Assembly (NCBI GenBank): GCA_949361645.1
Contig: OX442420.1
Span: 4,385,882-4,449,881, forward strand
DNA length: 64,000 nt
DNA from: Spongilla lacustris
Taxonomy: Eukaryota; Porifera; Demospongiae; Spongillida; Spongillidae
Reading direction: 5' to 3'
Shown: positions 46,085 to 57,000 of the stretch, in pieces
Numbering within the stretch: the stretch's first letter is position 1
Layout: each line of letters opens with the position of its first letter
The notes under the pieces: generated by a model
Seen by the model: only the letters and a program-made list of their open reading frames with translations
Database searches by the model: none
Told to the model about the DNA's origin: nothing
Translations under genes and position numbers: made by a program

Positions 46085-47925
46085 AGAGCAAGGTTCCACT
46101 GTATTCATCCCACGGCTGGTATGTATAATGTACAATGTACATCTTGAGATACCATCCATATGAACCCTTTTATTTCTTAAATGCTAGTAAATTGTTCAAC
46201 ATGATACACTATGTACAGAATTTTTAGAGCTCTATTCAATGAGTACATGGAATTATGACAATTAGGAAATTATGAGTTTATACATCTGTACTGAATATCA
46301 TTGCATGATAGTTGAAATCTCTTGCTTGTTTACTCGACATCTAATGATCACATATGAATGATCTGATAACTCCATAATTATACATGGTATTGAATCAATA
46401 CTGGATAACTTATCCATTAAATTCATAACAAGAGAATACACCAACAAAACAAATACATACACATGATCTAACATACAGTTCTACAAAGCACCTGCTAACT
46501 CCCTTTCTAAACTGGCCCTGGTCACCCATCTCACAAGAGATAAGTTGAGATGGCTATAGATCTCTGCAACCATTATCACAGGATAGGAAAAAAAAATTTA
46601 ATGTGGTGTTGAATGACACAGATTCAGAAGTAATGTTTGGTGCTACAGGAGGTGGGTAGGATGGGTGCTTCTCCTCTAGTAAGTGTAATAATTGCTTTGG
46701 ACAATACCACTGGATAACAATATTTGGCAGGCTTTATCCATCAGACCTGAACAACCAAGGAGTTAATAACCCTTCCATGATTCTTCAATCCATGGGTATC
46801 TTCTTTAATGGCGTTGTTACTGATAGCATGACTTTTCACCATTGCGAAGATCATTGTTCAATGACATATTGCAAAATGATACAATGAGGGGGTGTGAAAT
46901 GTAATATAATACATTGCTATGCAAGGATGGGAGAATGCATTTAGGGGGCATAAACAGCTTCAACCATGCCTCCTCATTTTTATTTTATTTCTCCACAACT
47001 CCAACTGCATTGTAAAAGTTTCAGTTACTATCTTAGCAATTTGAAGTTCATTGTTTGACTTTTCAAGCTCACTTATTCTGAAGCTGGCAATGTAGCTAAA
47101 TGAATGTGCATTTAAAAAATCGAAGATCTTGATCATCATGGGGATTTGGTCTTCGATTATCCAGGTAATATTAATTCCCTCTATATAGATAAATTGCAGG
47201 ACCAAGCAGCACAACTTGAAACTGGAATCCAATGTTTCTAACAATGTTTCCCCCCATATAGCCACAAGTAGTATTTTGTCTGTTCACAGCAATAAAAAAA
47301 GTTTATTTGAGCTCTGCTAAGTTTTTACACACTACCAGTAACATTGAAACTTTCATGTTGTCTATGGCACACAATTATGATGTACATGTACATACATGTA
47401 AATACTGGTGTTTTACAGAGTGCCATCTACACATGTAAATGCCTTTTGCCTAGTTTGGCAGTTAGGTTTGGAATAACTCCAGATGCACACTTTTGACTAA
47501 GAAAATTGACATAGAATATTGTCAGTATTAAGTAATCAGTTTTCTTCACATCAATAACTGTTCAATAGAAATAGTAGCACATGGTATGTACAAACCAACA
47601 AAAGTGCTTGAGTTTGTGGCATGCATTGTTTTCATCGAAGTGTATTAATATATTTACTGTTGCTGCATGCTACACATATCAAACAACTGCATATCCATCA
47701 TCAGTGGTTGAACTCCAGTGGGAAGCAATACTGCAGGGCATATTATTGATCAATTACTGGTTACAGGAGGGCTTTGGAATCAGTTACCCCCCCCCCCCCC
47801 CCCCCCCCCCCCCAATACTAATCCCTACTATGCAGCAACCTGATCTCAAATCGTACTATCTAGTGAAAGAACTAAAGAACATGATACATAAAAATTGAGA
47901 TGTTTTAGGGACTTGACCAATCTAC
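46085..47925. other. AT-rich intergenic stretch
   Basis: No recognisable gene. A minus-strand frame at 46960-47265 (101 codons, ending ELWRNKIKMRRHG) has protein-like composition but no family or splice support. A poly-C run lies at about 47787-47813. Confidence 0.5.
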
Positions 47926-48260
47926 ATGGCAGAAGTGCTAAAGATGGCACCGATGAAAAGATATGCTTGCTCTACTGCAACCTTCGTCCAAGACATAGCC
48001 ACACATCCTACCAAAATGGCCGACTTTAACACATTACTCACTAAAATTGATATTGAGTCAGTCTATCACCTCATAACAATGTATCCCCAGGATGCATTGC
48101 TGCTTAGCATGAAAGGAATGACCCGCTCTCTAATAATGACTTTCATCCTGCACGTGGCCCATTAAATCTTCTATGCAATACCAACACACTTGAATGGTAC
48201 ACAAAAGTGATCATGATCAGCAGACAATTTTTGAGACTGGGGGCCCCAACTATTTTGAAC
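47926..48260 (+). pseudogene. Reverse-transcriptase fragment, degenerate
   Basis: The segment LLTKIDIESVYHLITMYPQD matches the fingers/palm pattern of reverse transcriptases (Lys-x-Asp-x-x-x-x-Tyr followed by a Pro-x-Asp). The frame then shifts and stops; weakly similar residues continue after the TAA at 48163. The pattern recalls tyrosine-recombinase (DIRS-like) or other retroelements, but the piece is too short to assign. Confidence 0.45.
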
Positions 48261-48589
48261 CTGAGGGCACTTGGGCCCAGGCTCCCCCAGAGTTATCATA
48301 GAAAGGCCTTACATGATATGGGTCCCCCCCCACCCCCATCATTGGAATGTAAGCACTAGGCATGCAGTTAGCGATTATAGAAGCACTTCAGCTTGAAAAT
48401 GATTGTGAAGAAGTTTCAGATCCCCAGAAATGTATTTGTATTCTAGTCACATCTTCATACTCTCTGAAAGAGACAATTTTTCGCTGACAATTGTCCACAT
48501 CTAGAAATGTGTTCAGTCCTGAATTGTCTCATATATGTACGTACACACATGTACGGTCTGTGTACATTTTGTGTTTGTGCTTACCATTC
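48261..48589. other. Intergenic between retroelement relics
   Basis: Nothing recognisable except a C-rich patch (CCCCCCCCACCCCCATC) at about 48325. Confidence 0.45.
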
Positions 48590-49771
48590 ATCAGATCAGC
48601 CACTTCTTCCTCCATGATACATGATCCCTTTCCTTTAGGAAGCTCTACAAATGGTGTTGTTTGGAGAGGCTGACCATAAACCACTTTATACTGACTTTGT
48701 TGTGTATTTAGGTGATCTGAATGTGGGCAATGTTACATTTGTCTTACAAGGATTTTAATAACATACATTGAATTCGTAGCAACCAATCAGTCCATGGAAC
48801 ATTTCCTGTGCCTCCCCATTCCTTTTTCATACGCATGTAGCTTGCAATTGGATATGCACTGCTTTAAGTCTCACATCAAGCTCATCCTTATCTTCGCCAT
48901 ACACTAGGACATCGTCCATCTAGCATAGTACACTGGAAGATCCTGCAAGATTCTGCTCATCCGTTTTTGGAAATGTGCAAATCCCAAATGAGAGCCTATG
49001 AAAATAATAGCATCCATAAGGTGTGACAAAGGTAGTTAGTAGTGTTTAATTCTCTGAAAGTGGAATTTGCCAAAATCCACGGTTGGCATCCAACTTACTA
49101 AACATCTTTGCACGTGATAGTTGAGCAAGGTTTCATCTATTGTTTTTGCACCTCTCTAATGGCATTGGCATTCAGTGGTTTGAAATGTACACAGATGCGG
49201 ATGGAGCCATTCTTTTTCGGGGCTACGACCATCACTGCACACCAAGGAGTGGATGCGTCTACTTGAGAGATAATGCCTTCTGCTTCCATTTGGTCCAATT
49301 CTGCTTTAATGTATATACATAGGGGCAGTGGGATATGATGGGGTGTAAAGAGAGAATATGTTTTTGCATCCAGTTGAAGCTGTATGTCATATGGCTCACC
49401 CAGCTTTACTAGACCTTGAAATAGATATCTACAATCTCTGAACTTGCAGTTGTAGTTGTGTCAACCTGAGCTACCAGGTTTAGGACCACAATAGCCGGCA
49501 AGCCTAGTATTATTTGTTTAGGCCTTTGACGACAAACATGCATGGTTTGTGTTGTGGATCTCCTGCCATGACTGAGCCTGTCATTAAACTGCCCAATAAC
49601 CTCAAGAGCACTGCATGCTGGACCATAGAGAGACTTGCTTGGTTTTATCAGCCTGTGTCCTTTAAAGGATCTGAAAAAAGGTAGTGTCGGATATTGCACT
49701 AACTTCTGCTCCTGCATGTGTCTAGTTTGAATTGCACCATCCTCCTTGACATCTTTTTCATCACCATCCAT
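48590..49771 (-). pseudogene. Ty3/gypsy pol relic
   Basis: Read on the minus strand from 49771, the end of the protease-like region comes first (KQIILGLPAIVVLNLVAQVD). Reverse transcriptase follows: STPWCAVMVVAPKKNGSIRI near 49250-49190, then degenerate codons, then MDDVLVYGEDKDELDVR near 48919, where the Tyr of the usual YMDD has become TAG. Further down, near 48700-48590, codons reading YKVVYGQPLQTTPFVELPKG resemble the end of a gypsy integrase, so the middle has collapsed by deletion. Several stops and shifts break it throughout. No LTRs were identified. Confidence 0.75.
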
Positions 49772-49847
49772 GTATTATTTGTAATTAAATGCAGAGAGGT
49801 ACAACTATATAATACTACAATAATATTTTTTACATAAACCCTCATCA

Positions 49848-49953
49848 ACCTCCCTCCTTATTTACATTGCTAAATGCGAAGTCTTTAGTAATACTGTGAA
49901 TGGTATGAATAATTGATAGTGTACAAAAATCAAGTAATGAAAATAAGGAGGGA
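49848..49953. repeat. Short hairpin CTCCCTCCTTATTT / AAATAAGGAGGGAG
   Basis: The inverted 14-base ends, about 105 bases apart, enclose AT-rich sequence. It adjoins the FB fragment that follows. Confidence 0.6.
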
Positions 49954-49954
49954 G

Positions 49955-50169
49955 TTGTTGGATTAGCGATCTTTGCACTGACGGCATAGAAAATAATTAG
50001 AGCTCCAAAATGGAAATGAATATAGAGAAATGATATAGGAATATGTGTACGAAATACAAAAGGAAAAGGTTGTAATGTTGCGAAGATGTGTGGGTTAGTG
50101 TAACGTGCAATTATTATAGTGATAAAATTATAATCCCACAAGCCCCGATTTTGATGGACACTATCCCAT
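49955..50169. mobile_element. Right-arm fragment of foldback element FB (copy 3)
   Basis: The sequence through AACGTGCAATTATTATAGTG and CCCACAAGCCCCGATTTTG to CTATCCCAT matches the right arm of the 34482-35299 element with about one change in ten. The left arm and core are missing. Confidence 0.75.
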
Positions 50170-50477
50170 ATATAGGAAGATTTGTCCTACTAAAATACGG
50201 ATCTACTACATGCATACGTATTTGACGGCAGCATTGCAAATGTATATAATATTATAATCATACTGCATGGCATATATGTTACAATGTACCTACATACATG
50301 TGTACATGTATACCTGTAATAACTGTATCAGTGTATATGCATTCCTCAGCGGATGACTTTTTTGAAATGCTGCATGATAAAACTGCCCTAAATATAATCT
50401 TATAGATAAAGATAGGTAGTCCAAAGCACCCCAGAAATGTACGCAAAAATTTAAGACCACATAACGGTGTCTGAGGA
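50170..50477. other. Intergenic
   Basis: AT-rich sequence with TACATGTA-type palindromes near 50290; no gene is seen. Confidence 0.5.
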
Positions 50478-51385
50478 ATGGCTGTCCCTCTGGAAAAAGT
50501 GTCCCCCTGGACATTCGTTCCTAGGTACAAATGTCCCCCCGGACACTCCTACCTAGCCGGAAAAAATGTCTCCCTTGGAAAAAGTGTCCCCTCCCCTCAA
50601 TAAATTATACTTTTATAGAAACGTTCCTAGAACTTTTTAAAGTCGGCCAAAGCTTTATCTATATGCTAGACGCGCGAATTGCAGGCGGTAAAAGCTTGGT
50701 TCGCAGCTTCAGTGATCATTGATAAAACTTATTAATGCAGCTAGAACTTCATACATGTAATTGGCACAACTATGCTTGGATGGTGCACTCTTTGCATATC
50801 GAACTGCGATTAATTCTCTAACTGGACTAACGCCATTTGATCATGAAGTGACGGAAGGCCGATATTGGGTAAGCATAAATTGCATAATGCATTTTCACGA
50901 ATGTCGTCACATATCTATAAAGCAGTACCAAAGATGATTGTAAAGCGCTACTAAGCTAGAGATTGTACAAGTAAATCACTGAAAAACTTCTCTGAAAGCA
51001 ATTGGTGGTATATGTACATGTAGGATTGGTGGTGCAAAAAGCAAGGAAACAACAACAGTATGCTAAAGTGAGGTTTGTATATAGGATCCTACAACTCTAG
51101 TCCTGAATAAATTGCAAATCAGTGTATAGAACTGTTATAGTTGTATATAGGATCCTACCAAAACTTGTTTCTTGTAACATGTTTCTGTGCTTTTGCACCA
51201 CCAATTCCTACATACCACCAATCACTTCTTGACAGAGAAGTTTTTTTGATTTACTTGCTCCCCTAATTTTTTTTTCTCTGCCAGGAGTTCCACACTACCC
51301 CTAACACACATGCTACAGGACGTCTTTTTAACATCATCACTTTTACTGGTGACCATGCACGGATTTATGCATATAAGTTTGATAC

Positions 51386-51419
<34 letters not shown>

Positions 51420-52085
51420 TTAAGAACATACCATAGGAATAGATACTATGTATTCTGGCTTTGCACATGTCAGTGCATGCAAGTGAAGTTGTGTCCAGTA
51501 CAGAGACGATTAGAAACTTGTGACTGTGGGCTGACCTGAAGACGGTGAAATTACCACATGTGATCGTTGTCATAAGCAGTTTGACAGCATTAATTCCAGA
51601 TATGGTCTGGCTACAGAACTGATCAAACATGGTATTGTGGTGACTGCTGCATTGTGTTGATGACGGCTTAAATTTGCCGGCTTCCTTTTTGACATTAATG
51701 ACAATAATTGCTGTCGCTCATTTATTTCACTTCTGACATCGTTTAAGTATGTACATAAACATGACTGACATATTTGATGTAGGAAGCAGAGAGATAAATC
51801 CGTGTTTGTATCGATCGGCGTAATTAAAAGATTTGCCATTTTAACGTTCAATCGAAGCGATATTAATAAATTACGCGAAACATAAGGGCCGCATTACCTC
51901 AGGGGACGTTTGGGGGAACATTTGTGCCGAGGGGAAATGGGGGGACATGTCTACCAGGGGGGGACATTTTCTCCTAGGTACAAATGTCCCCCCAGACATT
52001 CTTTCCTAAGAACCATTGTCCATGGGGACAGGAAAAATTGTCCGGGGGACAGCCATGCCTAGGAAAAAATGTCCGGTGGGACAGT
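50478..52085. mobile_element. Candidate element bounded by TGTCCCC modules
   Basis: The left block (50478-50600) and right block (51893-52085) are both built from a short module seen in several spellings, such as CCTAGGTACAAATGTCCCCC and GGAAAAAGTGTCCC. It occurs in direct and inverted orientation; the right end read in reverse contains CATGGCTGTCCCCCGGAC like the left ATGGCTGTCCCTCTGGA. A M1-related palindrome (50982-51247) and a poly-C run (51389-51417) lie inside. No coding sequence is seen. The outer limits are uncertain. Confidence 0.5.
50982..51247. mobile_element. M1-related palindromic MITE
   Basis: The ends AAAAACTTCTCTGAAAGC and, in reverse, AAAAACTTCTCTGTCAAG are inverted, with inner arms around ATATAGGATCCTAC. 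The arrangement AACTTCTCTG..TTGGTGGTAT mirrors the M1 ends (ACATTCTCT..GTTGGTGGTAT), so it is a diverged relative. Confidence 0.7.
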
Positions 52086-53455
52086 GGAAGGGGGGGGGGG
52101 GGGGGGGGGGGACCTAATTTTCTACGACAACGGTACAATTTGTGGCACGGATTTTTTCATTTTGTCAAGAGATCCTTAGCAAAGGAGCTTATTGGTACGC
52201 TAAACATGCTTTAGCAGGCTGGTGTGTGTGGATTTTGTCAAAGATAATACTTTTGGGTACATCTTTAAATAGTATACAAGTGGGGAAATCGTGTACTGGG
52301 CAAAGTACGTACATGTACCGCTCAACAAACGGACCAATATTCCATCGAAAGAATACGCACCTTATTTGTCCAACAACGTAACGCGCTTGGTATCCACTAA
52401 AACTCATTCTTTAAACACTGTAGCGTTTATTATGACAGTTTCACGTGTTTTAGTGTAGGCGCAAGGTGTTTTCCAGATGGCGCCAATCCCCCCTATTCAA
52501 TAACCGCCATTTTATCCCGTAGATTGATACTGCGTACATGTACATGTATTGCTGGACATTCCACGTTGTTTTGAAGTATCAAAAATTATATACATACGAT
52601 ATCAGAGAAAGGTTTTCACTTACATACCATTCCATGAAGACATTCAGGGACTTGGTTGTACTAATGATTTGTGGAACTTTATCAGGCATTAATGATGACA
52701 GCATTCTTCAAGTACCATTTATATGAAAAGGATTGTTCTACTTTCCAGGGCACCACTACATCAAAACTAAGTCAAATATGTTGCCAGGGCAAGCAGTACT
52801 GAAGTGAATAATAGTGTCATTAAAAAAAGTTTGGAAGTAATTGAGATGTAGGGTCTTGCCTTAGCCAAACCCAGTACCATCACCTTTGATTCAGCCAGGC
52901 CATTCCCGGGCCATATTATACCAAATATCAGTTATTAAGCATTATTACTGAATAGACTAAAAAATCATCACTGACCCCCAGATAAGAGCTCTCTCCAAGA
53001 AAGTTTTTTTATTAAATGTCACCTCAATACAATATAATTATATAGAAAAGATAAAAACCATCACAATCTCAGGCTCAATATCTCAAGGAATACTTTTTAA
53101 AAAGGTGTGGAAAGTCCAAATTAAAGTAGCAAGTTTAAGAAAAATATTTCTATTCTGAAGCCACCAGTGATAGACAAACTTGTTTCTGATGCTAAGTGAC
53201 TGGGTTCCAGATGATGAAGAGGTCATCTTGCATGAGTTTTGTTACCACTTTTGACTTATCATATTTGCTGTATCATGTATATGTATATAGAAGTGCTCTA
53301 ATCCTATTTTGTTAATTGTCATGCAAATAAATTTAATCAGCTGTATGCATAAATAGCATTGCAAAATCCGCTTTTGTAAGATACTAAAACCCTCTATAGG
53401 GTCAGAAAGGTAATTATGAATATATATATATATATATAATATTAACTTTACCGCA
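52086..53455. other. Gene-poor intergenic stretch
   Basis: Poly-G at about 52090-52111, a (TA)n run near 53420, and otherwise AT-rich sequence. Minus-strand and plus-strand frames of 62-79 codons at 52142-52726 show no recognisable features. Confidence 0.55.
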
Positions 53456-53587
53456 CACTGCAAAAAACAAAGAGTGGATTTAATCTATTGAAGATTAAAC
53501 CACAATCGTAAATTGATTAGATTAAATCGTTTTTGACTGTGGTTTAATCTTCAATAGATTAAATCTCACTCTTTGTTTTTTGCAGTG
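53456..53587. mobile_element. Palindromic MITE with CACTGCAAAAAAC ends (132 bp)
   Basis: The left arm CACTGCAAAAAACAAAGAGT, then ATTTAATCTATTGAAGATTA, is repeated inverted on the right, ending TTTTTTGCAGTG. It is almost a perfect hairpin with a loop of about 30 bases. The terminus resembles that of the 3736-3854 element (CACTGTAAAAA). Confidence 0.88.
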
Positions 53588-54032
53588 CATTACATGAAAC
53601 CATAACTGTGCCAATTTTATTTTTACCGCACCCATTGATTAGTATTGAGTACCGCGTCTCCTTTTTCAGTTTTGGTTACAAAATTAATTATTGTTCGTAA
53701 TATGAACGATATCTACACATGTGATGTACCATTTTAATGCATTTTTCCACGCTCTTTCCAGCTATGCTAATTTTATAACTTGAATATCTATTTTTTAAAA
53801 TTCGTGTAAGCTACCTAATAAAGACCGTACTAAGCCCTTATACGTCTTCCGTAAGGTCTTTAATAATGTAAGTCATTACTCATGGATCAGTAGGCGCAAC
53901 GTGTGATACGAATTCATACGTGTCATGCGTAGAGACTATAGAACAGGTCACAAGACATGTATATAATTATAATTATAATATTATATATACATGTATGCCG
54001 CCCCATACATGCATGTATGCATATTAATAAAT
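53588..54032. other. 5' flank of the adhesion GPCR gene
   Basis: AT-rich upstream sequence; ATAATTATAATTATAATA and a TACATGTATG palindrome lie 30-75 bases before the start codon. No definite TATA box or transcription start could be fixed. Confidence 0.45.
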
Positions 54033-57000
54033 ATGGAATTTGTGGCAACAAATCAGCTGCTCGTTTTGTTCGTTCTCTTATCCTTGGCTCTGGGGTCAGT
54101 TCCGATCCCTCCTTCTTCTACTCCCCCTCCTATCGGTAAGTGGTATTTTGCCGGCTATACGGTCTGCTTGTGTCATTAGTTCATGGGCATTCGTATAGCC
54201 AACTGCCCGGTTGATTCCGCTGGCGGATATCTGTGGGCGCCCGTCAATTCCGGATCAGTAGCGACGGCTCCGTGCGATTCCATCAGCGCCCGTTTCGTTC
54301 GACAGCTCGACCCCCAACTCAAGAGGACTTGCACCACCAACGGATCATGGTCCGCCGTGGACTATACAGGATGCACCTTAGTCCAGCCAGCTGTGCCCTT
54401 TCTGCTAATCTGGCAGGTCCTACAAACGACCAACGTTGCAGAAGTCATGAGCAATAAAGCCCAGTTAGGACTAGAGGTACAATAAATACCGTAGAGTACG
54501 TATATAGTAAGCCCCCCCCCCCCCCCCCCGCCCCCACAAAAAAAAAAAGGCTCGTAATCTCGGGCGCTGGTGCGGGCCGTCGCGCTAGCGTTAGTGGCCT
54601 CGTTTAAACACGAGCCTCTTTTGGAGGGGGCGGAGGGGGGGGGGAGGGGGCTTATTAATACACGTCCTTTATACATCTATCACATAATTGTGTCCAAACC
54701 GATTTAAAACGCTCCAAAATCAGTGAGACCATACCGTAAACCGGAACCGGTTTATGAAGTTTAGTCCACGATTTGCTGGTCCACACTGTCATCGGTTCTA
54801 TAGAATCGGTCAAGTAGGCCTCATGTCAGTATATAATATGGTGTGCAATGTCATGCAGTACACATTGTATCTACATAGACAACATGTGCAGGCTATATAC
54901 TCGCGTCTTCCATTCACTCAGGAGTCACATCTACTTGACAACCTCTCCATCCCCTACACCGCGGTCAGAGTTGTTGCGGTTTATTTGGTGGGTTTCGGAG
55001 TGTCAGTTACTTTCGATGTCTCGCTGAATCAGACGAAACTGGACAAACCGGGGATGATTTCTACCGTGGATGCAGCTTTGTCTACACTGAGTACTTCCAA
55101 TCTGTCCGTATACTCCGTGTTGCAGCAAGGGCAGGGTCACGAGATTGTCATACCTGCAGGTGAGGGAAATGCCAATAGCATCTACATGTATATACCCTAG
55201 CTTATGCATGCATGTTCTTAATCATTTATTTCATTCTTGCAGATTCTTGTCAATGCAAACCAAATCCTGGCTCATCCGTTGTTCGGCTGTGCAGCAGTAC
55301 AATCACACAACCTTGTTCCTGCATGGGGGATAGCTGCCAGGTAGGTGCGTGTATATAGTTGTATAGACCTACATGTATATATCAGTACATATTTACAATG
55401 GTGTACAAAACTCGACTCGCTTAGACAGAAGAGTTGAAAAAAAAAAGGTTGCCATGCACGCATGCAGAAAATATGAGCTGCGGCGTTTATTAATCGCATG
55501 CACGAATTACGGTAACTTTTTTGGAGTCGTCGTTTGACATGATGTTACCGTCTTTTGTGATAGTCCATGTACTTATCGTTAATAAATTCATCCGTGCAGT
55601 GCCAAAATGTCTATGTAGGGAATGGTTATAACTGCACTATTGACTCTGATGGAGATGGCTACCCCGACACGCCCCTGGACTCGTGCGCTAATGCAAGTAA
55701 TATAACATACTGTATAAAGGTACATCCAGTTAAATGATGGTTGATGATACAATTATAAAGGACAGTTACATGTTTTAGGATGTATGCCCTCAAGTTTACG
55801 ATCCTGACCAGAATTCTTCTGACTGCCAATCATTGCCAGGTATATTTTACATTTTTATCTATGCAATATTGACGTACCTGTGCATTTTCATTGCCCAAAC
55901 TTTCAAAGGTTATAATGGCTGTGCTTACGGTGAGGACCCTAACTGGTCTTTGTTATGGGGTAACACACCTTATGGTTCTATTGCTATGCAAAGGTGTCCT
56001 AATGGACCAGGTATGTTGGTTCTAATTGATGAGCACCAGTGATGAACTCTGACACTACAACAGGTTTTGCTACCCGATTTTGTCATAACACTGGTTGGGA
56101 CAGTCCCGACCTTTACACTTGCCAATCATTCAGTTTTGGAAACCTTCAAACCCAGGTCTGCTTCATACTGAAACCAATACAGTTTCTGAATGGTACCTTC
56201 GTTTAATTGCAGGCAATGTCTGGACTCTTTAATCCTTCAAATATGCCTTTGTCTACCATACTGCAACAAGCAACAAACATCACTACAAGCCTCTTGGGAT
56301 TGACTGCCATCCCAACAGACCCAAAATCCAGCTCCCTTCTCCCCCTGGACCTCAACCTCACTAACTATGTTATAAAAACAACAGTTGGATGGCTGGATAC
56401 GTCTTTGAATAACACGATAAACTCTACTGTCCTGCCAACTGACGTATGCTAAGCAATTTTAATTAATACATTCAGCATGCTAATTTGCACTTAACAGAAT
56501 CTGCTTGATCTGTTCAACAACATTCTGCATGCAACAAACCTTCAAGGATGGCTGCAGCTGCAACAGGTACTGGACACACTCGTATCAAGTCTGACCTAAA
56601 CAACATGCTGCTTATTTATTTACAAGGTCAATTCTGGAAGCCAATTATTGTTAGACAATGCAGAGAAGTATGGACTTTATCTGGCCAATGCTCTGGCAGA
56701 TAATAAACAGCAAGTACAAGGAAGACTTAACATAGGTGAATTCATTTTTCTTGAATGTGCATAATGTGTTCAAAATGAATTAATTTTTTTTTAAACATGC
56801 AGTATTTGGAGTCAATAGAGTGAACTATACCCCTGGAAAGGATTACACATTCCCACAGACTTTAGCACAGCTTCAAAACTTCACAAACAACCAATTTCTT
56901 CCAGCTCAAATAACCATCCCTTCTACACTTATTTCAGAAAGAGCTCAAAGTGCGAATTTTAAAGAGTTGATTATATTATTTGATTGTTCATTTTATACCC

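Noticed and set aside
54754..55200. 148-codon frame as a separate gene
   Set aside because: Only 54922-55159 reads as exon 3 of the GPCR; the earlier part is intron containing no start that fits.
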